Part shown: positions 58,433-64,000 of the stretch, piece by piece | How the letters are laid out: each line of letters opens with the position of its first letter | How positions within the stretch are numbered: position 1 is the stretch's first letter | Assembly: GCA_019914995.1 (NCBI GenBank) | Contig: CM034134.1 | Location: forward strand, 6,394,463-6,458,462 | From: Acanthochlamys bracteata | Lineage: Eukaryota > Streptophyta > Magnoliopsida > Pandanales > Velloziaceae | DNA length: 64,000 nucleotides | Direction of reading: 5' to 3' | Made by a program: the position numbers and the translations under genes | Notes under the pieces: generated by a model | What the model was told of the DNA's origin: nothing | The model's database searches: none | The model's input: the letters and a program-made list of their open reading frames with translations, nothing else

Positions 58433-58951
58433 TGTCCTCATCGTACCAACAAAAATTGCAATATCCACAATATTATCAACAATACTATCAAGGAGTTGCA
58501 TTCGCAACAGTATTGTAGTCATGATCCTTACCGGCAATACAATCTGCCACATGAGTTGTATCCACAATATTATTCTCATGATCCTTGTCAACAATATTAT
58601 TAGCAACAAGAGCCATATTCGCATCAGTATCATCAAGATCCTTATGAGCAATCCTATCAACAATATCAACATCAACATTTGCAATATCATAATTATGATG
58701 TTTATGAGCAATCCTATCAACCGTATGATCAGCATTCGTATTATGTTCATCATCAAGACATAGTACGGCAAGATTTTAGTGCACCACCACCACAAGCATA
58801 TACGATTTAGCCTGAACTTGAAGTAACTCCAGAAGGAAATGTTAACAACTCAGTAACTATGGAGAAAATTGATGCATGAATTGCTAGACTCGATTCAATA
58901 TGGGCTCGATATGAACGAGAACAGAGGCTGCTACAACGAAAACACCTTCAA
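58433..58951 (+). pseudogene. Q/Y-rich leader ORF relic (gag-like position)
   Basis: Starts MSSSYQQKLQYPQYYQQYYQ at 58433 and stops after 24 codons. The following sequence continues, with shifts, to encode Gln/Tyr/His-rich peptide with repeated YPQYY, HDPCQQYY and DPYEQSYQ blocks, then a charged stretch (ARLDSIWARYEREQRLLQRK at about 58884-58943). Plus-strand frame 58362-58763 and minus-strand frame 58427-58795 are low-complexity shadows of it. It occupies the position of gag N-terminus; function unknown. Confidence 0.5.
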
Positions 58952-59650
58952 GTGGCTTCTTCACAAAATTCTCTTCCAACTCACAATTTTCTTCCCACTC
59001 CAGCCACTCCTTCCATAGACGCCATCGTCTTCGCGCCGAAGCTTGATGAATTCAAACTTTCGCTACATCAGGCATCACTGCCGCCACCAACTGCTGACCC
59101 CCTCACCTCTCCTGCTCCCTCTACGGCCGTCCCTTTCATCACCACCACTTCGGAAGGTCCTGGATTCGAACTCTCAAAACTGCAATCACCGCCACCACCA
59201 CGAACGAGCAAAGCTAAGAATAACTATGGGGAGTCGAAGTCTTCAAGCCAGAAGCAAGCTGAGGAGGAATCTATTAACATACCGGTTAGCAAAATCTCAT
59301 CCAAAGCAATAAACGGCCACATGAGGAACCTTAAATTTGAATTAACTCGGGCGAATTCTGATATCTTTGACTGCTGCAATTCCGACTTGCAATACTATGC
59401 TCCGGCGGTCTCCTCCTTCTCAATTGAGTCGGAAGATCAGATCTCTGTTACATCTCGACTCACTTCACGGAGATCCAAGAAAGCACGGTCGAAGGTGAGT
59501 GTTTCCTCCACAGTGCTATTGAATCTGTCGGAGAATGTTAAGGAGGTGGATATAGCCCCCAGAGATGCAAAAATTTTTTTTGGAAGAATTACTGAATATG
59601 CAGAGCTGGAGACGATAATGACTCTTAGGGGTACTCCAGGTTCTAGAATA
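58952..59650 (+). pseudogene. Unidentified captured or leader coding segment
   Basis: The longest frame in the element (58952-59731) begins here. Residues 1-85 are Pro/Ser/Thr-rich (LPPPTADPLTSPAP, LQSPPPPRTSK). Residues ~95-215 (from about 59270) are ordinary globular-looking sequence with SSKAINGHMRNLKFE, FSIESEDQISVTSRL and VKEVDIAPRDAK, which I do not recognise. The frame then reads into the ABCG fragment without a stop, so the two are fused. The source is unknown; it may be a further captured gene. Confidence 0.4.
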
Positions 59651-59654
59651 TCTC

Positions 59655-60345
59655 CTTGGCTAATAACCGTAGCCGGGGAGAACTTGATTGGACTTTCATT
59701 GTTAAGTGACACAAGGATGCACTTTGCATAGCTTCGACTGCATGATAGGATGCGAATGGAGGAGACGAAAACTCTGGTTGAGTGCACAATTGTGAAGGCG
59801 GGCCTTCGAGATTGTGCTAATATGGTGATTGATAACGGGCATTCTATCTTCAGTGGAGGAGAGAAGTAGGGAGTTAGCACTGCTTTTGAGACCCTTATGA
59901 AACCAAGAAAATTGTTCCAAGATGAACCCACGAGTTCTCTTGATAAAGCATCAGTATTCTTCGTGAGACGAACATTGGAAAGTCTACCTAGAGGAAGAAA
60001 TTATTTTGGGGAATTTTCAGAGGATTTTGAGTTCTTGACGCAGACTAGCTTTCATTGCCCCTCTTTGCGGAGTTCAGCAGATAAGTCTTTGTGGTACATC
60101 AACTTTGATAAAGGTAATGACTATCTGCATTGTTGTGACTGTCTGCAGGAGAAAGATTTATCTACACATGGGAACTAGGCATACCTCAATTCTAGCAAGA
60201 ATAGCAAATGCTCTCCTTGTCTTTAGGCTTTGTTGCTTCCATGTCTAGTGGCAGGTTTCCTTCAATTGTAGAAGGCTGTCAGAGGCCGTCCAATGTCATA
60301 CGTCAGCTTCCACTATTGGGCACTTAGTGAGCTGAGACAATACTC
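59655..60345 (+). pseudogene. Captured ABCG half-transporter fragment (ABCG11-like)
   Basis: Nucleotide-binding domain pieces: GENLIGLSLLSDTR (for DDNLIGTLTVRET) at about 59673-59714, LRLHDRM near 59733, then the ABC signature region SGGEK near 59853 followed by a stop, and KLFQDEPTSSLDKASVFFV (Walker B and D-loop) at 59908-59964. The segment between the D-loop and the YFGEFSE block (60003), normally carrying the H-loop and HQPSSE, is missing. Transmembrane-domain pieces follow: a TVC-IYL--GT--SILAR equivalent at about 60135-60205, a SGRFPSIVEG equivalent near 60247, and MSYVSFHYWAL at 60293-60325. Plant ABCG11-type proteins export cuticular lipids at the plasma membrane. It is only a decayed mosaic. 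Confidence 0.85.
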
Positions 60346-60855
60346 GATTTCTGTTACATTCAAACTCTATATGCCGGGAGCGAACAGAGGAAACAGCCTC
60401 CTTTCATTCGATAATTATGGCATTTGCAGCAAGCATACTATTACAATTGATAGTCTAATCAGTGGAAAAGTTAAGGTCAGTAGCGGAAGAATTACTAAAG
60501 TGACCCAAGGAGAGTGTCAAACTAAATCATCATACAGGGACCTTGTTGCGAACCTTGGAGGTGCTTGGCTTATGCCTCGATTGATAGTCAAGCTCATCTT
60601 GGTGAACCTGGAAGAGTCGAATGGGGAGGATTACATTCAGGTACTAACGCTACTACTGCTGCAAAGGAGAAAGCTTACGTTGATCATGGAATTTGGGGAG
60701 GCTTAATCCCAAAAAATACCTTGAGTACAAGTGAGTTGGGAGGTCTTCTAGATACAGGAGTACTTGCGCTAAAGATTTTCATGTACCCAGTGAGAATGAA
60801 TTGACTTTCCTATGACATATGCAACTCATGTCAGCGAGAGGATAAATTTGCTGCA
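60346..60855 (+). pseudogene. ALN: Captured allantoinase fragment
   Basis: NSLLSFDNYGICSKHTI at about 60392-60442 matches the region after the N-terminal signal anchor. ISGKVKVSSGRI is near 60459-60495 and WLMPRLI near 60567-60590. After a shift, AHLGEPGRVEWGGLHSGTNA follows at 60589-60648 (usually HLDEPGRTEWEGFPSGT, metal-binding region). The frame then jumps directly to YVDHGIWGGLIP at 60676-60711, omitting about 30 residues (GGITTLVDMP... in the family). LLDTGVLALK is near 60747 and a DFPMTYATHVSE equivalent at 60803-60838. The family enzyme opens the allantoin ring in ureide catabolism. Dead fragment. Confidence 0.88.
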
Positions 60856-61610
60856 ATTTGGGACTATGCATAATGAGTATTACTTCACAGATCCGAAGGA
60901 ACCTTATGCTGTTGAGTCTGTGATATACCATACTGAAGCCTATGATGTCACCATAGTCTGCGAGAGCACACCATTATTTAGGAGATCTTGGAAGATTAGT
61001 GGCCTTGGAGTGAAGATCATCATCTCGGAAGGAGGCTCTGTTGAAATCTCTCCAGAAGGCACTTGTATTTCCACAAGACCCCAAACAAGGAAAAGTCTCA
61101 CCGAGGAACTTGCCACAAGATTGAGGTAATTCAACGATATGAATGCTTGAGAGCTAGCAAGGCAACCTCTGCATGGGGTCTGGAGGCTCACGTTCCTTTC
61201 CTGGATAAGGACTTCATCAATGCTGCCAGGAGCATTGATCCCGAAGAGAGCATGATAAAGTCTGGTCTCAGAAGGATTGAGAAGTGGATGCTAAGGAAGG
61301 CTTTTGCTGCTGAGGAAAACCATCCCTGACCAAGCATATCCACTGCAGACAGAAGGAGCAATTTAGCAGTAGTGTTAGCGATAGTGGGATTGAGGGACTG
61401 AAGATGCATGCAGCAGATAAGATAATGCGGCATTCCAAAACTATCTATCTAGATGACATGTCAACAACAGAAGAAGCTTACTACTACAAGATGATCCTTG
61501 AAAGGTTTTTCCCTAAAAACTCAGCAAGACTGACAGTCCCAAGAGGACCAAGTGTGGCTTGTAACACAGTTAATTTTATTAAATGGGGCATCTGCAAAAT
61601 TTAAAGTGCA
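60856..61610 (+). pseudogene. Captured asparagine synthetase fragment (synthetase domain)
   Basis: FGTMHNEYYFTDPKE at about 60857-60901 and VIYHTEAYDVT at 60919-60951 are the family's LGTVHHEFHFT and VIYHIETYDVT blocks. GLGVKIIISEGGS near 61003-61040 stands for the SLGVKMVLSGEGSDE loop but lacks the conserved SGEGSDE motif. In another frame, CHKIEVIQRYECLRASKATSAWGLEAH and VPFLDKDFINAARSIDPE lie at 61108-61240, and RIEKWMLRKAF at 61269-61301. C-terminal pieces AYYYKMILERFFPKNSARLTVP at 61464-61530 and GPSVACNT at 61539 complete it. The N-terminal glutaminase domain is absent. Confidence 0.92.
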
Positions 61611-61624
61611 GTCCTTCATGATTT

Positions 61625-62000
61625 AGGAACACAAGGTCCCTGGCGTGAATTGAATACTTACAATATACATGACACCAGAAGATGGAAGGATTTAAACCCA
61701 AAATGTGTGCTCCATGTTTATAGGGATTTTGCTGCAACATGTGACAGGTCCTTAGGCAGGGATGTTTATCTAGTTGTGTGTTCTGTTATTTGAGTACATG
61801 GAGCAGTTTGATCCTGATGATAATTATTTTAGAGAGTGTGGTGATCTTCTTGATCAAACCTATGAATCTTGGATAGTCCATGGAACTGGTGCTTGCTGCT
61901 GTTGCCTCTGGCCTACTGTACTCCAAGCTACAACAGCAAGGGCTCAGCAGCTTAGTGACCATCCTCATGCAAGTAAATGCAAAACTAAAATTTCTAAACA
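61625..62000 (+). pseudogene. Captured non-lysosomal glucosylceramidase (GBA2-type) fragment
   Basis: [20 protein letters not shown] (across a frame) is at about 61650-61708 and VYRDFAAT at 61716-61740; the family reads [29 protein letters not shown]. Then EYMEQFDPDD at 61792-61820, LLDQTYESWIVHGTGA at 61846-61892, and CCCLWPTVLQATTARAQQLSDH at 61896-61960. The family hydrolyses glucosylceramide at the cytosolic face of membranes. In this copy the DGLIENDGFPDQTYD catalytic-acid segment is altered. Dead fragment. Confidence 0.85.
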
Positions 62001-62300
62001 GCAAGCATTCACCACTGCAGAGGTAATTTTTCTTGCTGGTTGCTCAGATGAAGGAATTCGGAATTGGTTTCAGACCCCTGAGGCTATCCTAGTTAGATTT
62101 TTTATGCATGAACTCTTTATTCATAGAGATATGCATGAGCTTGTTTTACAGGTATGCTCCTCATTCATTGAAAGCCTTCATCCTGATGGGTTCCGAGGAG
62201 GCTCACAAGGACAGCAAGATTGTCAACATGCTTATGATGCAAGAGAGTTCCACGAGGAAGCAAGCATTACTTTTGCTACGTAATACCAGGATGAGTTGCT
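62001..62300 (+). pseudogene. Unidentified captured segment with intron-like junction
   Basis: Open in two frames. One continues from the glucosylceramidase fragment to 62283; the other (about 62149-62280) reads YAPHSLKAFILMGSEEAHKDSKIVNMLMM. The junction GCTTGTTTTACAG at 62142-62154 followed by GTATGCTCC looks like an intron acceptor, so part of the segment may be retained intron. The source gene is not recognised. Confidence 0.35.
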
Positions 62301-62551
62301 ACCATAGGCCTCTTCAGACAACACATTCCATTGCTCAGAGCCCTTTTCCCTCCCTTCCAGAAATACATCACCAAGGGTTTTCTTTTTGGTCTATAAAGTG
62401 ATGACATTGGTGGTAACAACTTTTGTTTATGTTTTGTTGTAGATGTTTGGGTGATATCTGGTCAATGTGCTTTGGTGTTAGGTACTCCAACAGGTATCCT
62501 AACCATTGCCGTCAACCTTGAGGACAAGGTTGGTTTTCAGGAGGGGTGGAA
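62301..62551 (+). promoter_or_regulatory. 3' non-coding region and polypurine tract of the element
   Basis: Ends with CTTGAGGACAAGGTT (62517-62531) and the polypurine tract CAGGAGGGGTGGAA (62538-62551) directly before the 3' LTR. It is the element's own replication sequence and not captured DNA. Confidence 0.8.
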
Positions 62552-62922
62552 TGTTACGATATGGGCTTTTAGGAGAAAGACTTGGTCCAGGATTGGGTGA
62601 TATCTGCAAGTTGTCCTACCAAGGCCCATGCTTGCTTTTGAAAGAGTTTAGAGTTTTAAGTCTCATTAGGAGTACTTGCGTTATATTAGGGAATTAGTGT
62701 TAAGTGTCCAACTTAGGTTGAAGTCCTAACTTTAGTAGAGTTGTACTAGAGCTAAAACTTTACTCATAAAGAAAGAGCTCTAACTATAAATAAGAATGTT
62801 TGTACTCATTAAAGATTATAAAAGAAGAATTGAATTAGTTATTTATTCTAGTCTTATCTTAGTTTTTTAATTTATCTAGCATTAGAATAGTCTTGCGGTT
62901 CGTGTGATCACGAATCATAACA
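62552..62922 (+). repeat. 3' LTR of gene-carrying retrotransposon (371 bp)
   Basis: TGTTACGATATGGGC...ACGAATCATAACA, with TATAAATA at 62785-62792. Followed by target duplication ACGCC. Confidence 0.95.
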
Positions 62923-62927
62923 ACGCC
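62923..62927. repeat. 3' target-site duplication (ACGCC)
   Basis: Identical to 58005-58009. Confidence 0.92.
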
Positions 62928-63021
62928 TGCACACGATATATCCATTTCTCTGAATAATGCCCAGTCAAAACTTCTGGAGCAACAGAGGTAGGGCTTCCAG
63001 CAATCCCAGACAGTTATTGAC

Positions 63022-64000
63022 CTATAAAATAAATTTTGTTATCATATAGTAGAAAAGCTCCTATCGAAGTAACACATATTACCTCAAGCTACACGTGTCA
63101 AGCAGTAGTACACCTTGCACAGGAAATCCTTAATGATATACAGAAAATAAAAAAGGTAGAAAACCAACTCGAAATTGATCTTTCATGAATCACAAGGAAG
63201 AAAAGACAGTAGATATTGACGAATTAACATACACTAATCGCTGACGATATCCCTAAATTCCATGTCAATATTAGAACATTCACTATACTGAGATCATAGC
63301 CACAGAAAATTTGCAAGCTTCCCCGCATGTTATATGGAACAGCCCTGGTGAGTTATAAATTTTGGAAAGCATGATTTAGGTAGACCATAAGAGTATGCTC
63401 ATCCCCAGCATAGTGAATTCCTTGCATCCACATTAATCTATGCTCTCAACAGGCTAGAGTATAGTTGTATTTAACCAGTCCAACATCGAATATCTAGTTA
63501 TTCTGATGACTGTCCAGACTTACTTCACTTTAAATTCCAAGTTTTCCCAAACTTAAAACAGGCAGATGCAACATTAGACAAAGTGTAGATTTATTAAAAC
63601 AAACCTTTATTGACAGGTGCTTTGATAAAAGATACAAGGCCATCAAAGATGTTATTTTCATTTACTTTTTACAAGCGAACTCCTACTCATTGCAATTTTT
63701 CATAAAAGCAATTTCAGCTCTCTGAACAATTAATTTCTTGATTGACCTAGCAAACACAAAACCTCTAAATAGCACCAGTTAGCCCACTCCATAAGGTTTC
63801 CTTTAGAAAACAGCAGACACCATTAATCACCCTGTTAGTCCCCTCCGCCAGTTAGAAATCACACTTTACAGAGCAATTAATCACCCTTGTGGTACACTTC
63901 ATTAAACAGCAACCTAGATAATAATGCACAACATAACAAGACATCATATTGTTATTTCACCCTTCTTATCCGAGAAACCCAAGGTTCCTAACTAACTTGA
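63022..64000 (-). other. Probable intron of the kinase locus
   Basis: Upstream (on the minus strand) of the 63021 exon, starting with a TTTATAG acceptor. No coding blocks recognised to the window end; the remaining kinase exons would lie further along. Confidence 0.45.

Larger units (their letters stand above)
58010..62922 (+). mobile_element. Non-autonomous LTR retrotransposon carrying host gene fragments
   Basis: Two 371-bp LTRs, perfect 5-bp target duplication, primer-site-like sequence, Q/Y-rich leader and polypurine tract enclose about 4.2 kb without any gag protease, integrase or reverse transcriptase motif. The interior instead reads, on the plus strand and in order: ABCG transporter, allantoinase, asparagine synthetase, non-lysosomal glucosylceramidase, plus unidentified segments before and after. 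LTR similarity of roughly 94-95% by eye suggests a fairly recent insertion; the captured pieces are far more decayed than the LTRs, so capture preceded this insertion. The CTTGAGGACAAGGTT sequence before the polypurine tract is typical of Ty3/gypsy elements, so the parent was probably gypsy (inference). Confidence 0.95.
57182..63021 (-). pseudogene. PEPKR2: PEPKR2-like protein kinase locus, disrupted (C-terminal part)
   Basis: On the minus strand two exon remnants are visible. One exon runs from 63021 to 62923 and continues from 58009 to 57807. Allowing for frameshifts it encodes the activation/P+1 region GSP-VAPEVLTGHYSEK, then AGVLFHVLLLGVLPFQ, a SGRWESVS stretch and RMLTGDVARRMIADDVL. The splice sites are AG at 63023-63022 and GT at 57806-57805. 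The last exon (about 57400-57182) encodes DVLPAVMSRVRISEPKRSR and SPIQQQCSSKLK, then a stop at 57184-57182; this tail is characteristic of phosphoenolpyruvate carboxylase kinase-related kinase 2. At least two single-base losses (after SEK and after PFQ) break the frame, and the block with HPWI was not found. The N-terminal exons would lie beyond 64000. A 4.9-kb retrotransposon splits the exon. The locus is dead or a duplicated fragment. Confidence 0.82.

Noticed and set aside
58427..58795. 122-codon minus-strand frame rich in I, L and M
   Set aside because: Low-complexity antisense of the Gln/Tyr-rich leader.
59437..59931. 164-codon minus-strand frame
   Set aside because: Antisense to the ABCG-type fragment, whose Walker B/D-loop sequence reads on the plus strand.
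58010..62922. An ordinary cluster of host genes or a metabolic gene cluster
   Set aside because: Every piece is partial and frameshifted, and the whole lies between matching LTRs with a target duplication.
1..64000. tRNA, rRNA or snoRNA genes
   Set aside because: I saw no convincing cloverleaf or conserved box elements; a covariance-model scan would be needed to exclude them.

Overview
The window reads as nuclear DNA of a flowering plant, probably a eudicot. It is AT-rich, its host genes have plant-specific families and GT-AG introns, and most of it is transposable-element debris in several nested layers. I could not name the species. I support only three intact-looking host genes: an intronless zinc-finger homeodomain (ZF-HD) transcription factor at 5059-5793 (+), a two-exon Myb/SANT-like DNA-binding protein at 22369-23399 (+), and a two-exon GT61 glycosyltransferase at 54945-56526 (+). 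A fourth host locus, a PEPKR2-like protein kinase on the minus strand (exons near 57182-57400 and 57807-63021), is broken by frameshifts and by a retrotransposon inside an exon.

Layout. 1-1030 is a decayed LINE reverse transcriptase. 1030-4800 is AT-rich and empty. 5059-5793 is the ZF-HD gene. 9500-9860 is an LTR relic. 10133-12888 is a dead hAT element with terminal repeats and an 8-bp target duplication; it sits inside an array of short palindromes that resumes at 12897-13170. 13398-14517 is a ~106-bp minisatellite with a four-unit higher-order period. 14520-18014 is a decayed PIF/Harbinger element. 18440-19238 and 20172-20926 are TIR elements. 19350-23400 holds the Myb/SANT-like gene, with degenerate telomere-like repeats upstream of its coding exons. 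24392-24905 is a CACTA-type end and 26160-27475 a minus-strand Copia LTR relic.

28157-43314 is a Ty3/gypsy chromovirus relic split by a Copia element at 32162-40891, which has a 5-bp target duplication, all gag-pol domains in one frame and several stop codons. 46994-51732 is a second, unrelated short-LTR Copia.

The most interesting object is at 58010-62922. It is a non-autonomous LTR retrotransposon with two 371-bp LTRs, a perfect ACGCC target duplication, a primer-binding-site-like sequence and a polypurine tract. In place of gag-pol it carries, head to tail on the plus strand, fragments of at least four unrelated host genes: an ABCG half-transporter, allantoinase, asparagine synthetase and non-lysosomal glucosylceramidase. 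Several appear internally deleted, as if taken from spliced or mis-spliced mRNA. It landed inside an exon of the kinase locus. The nearest described architecture I know is maize Bs1; this one seems to carry more fragments.
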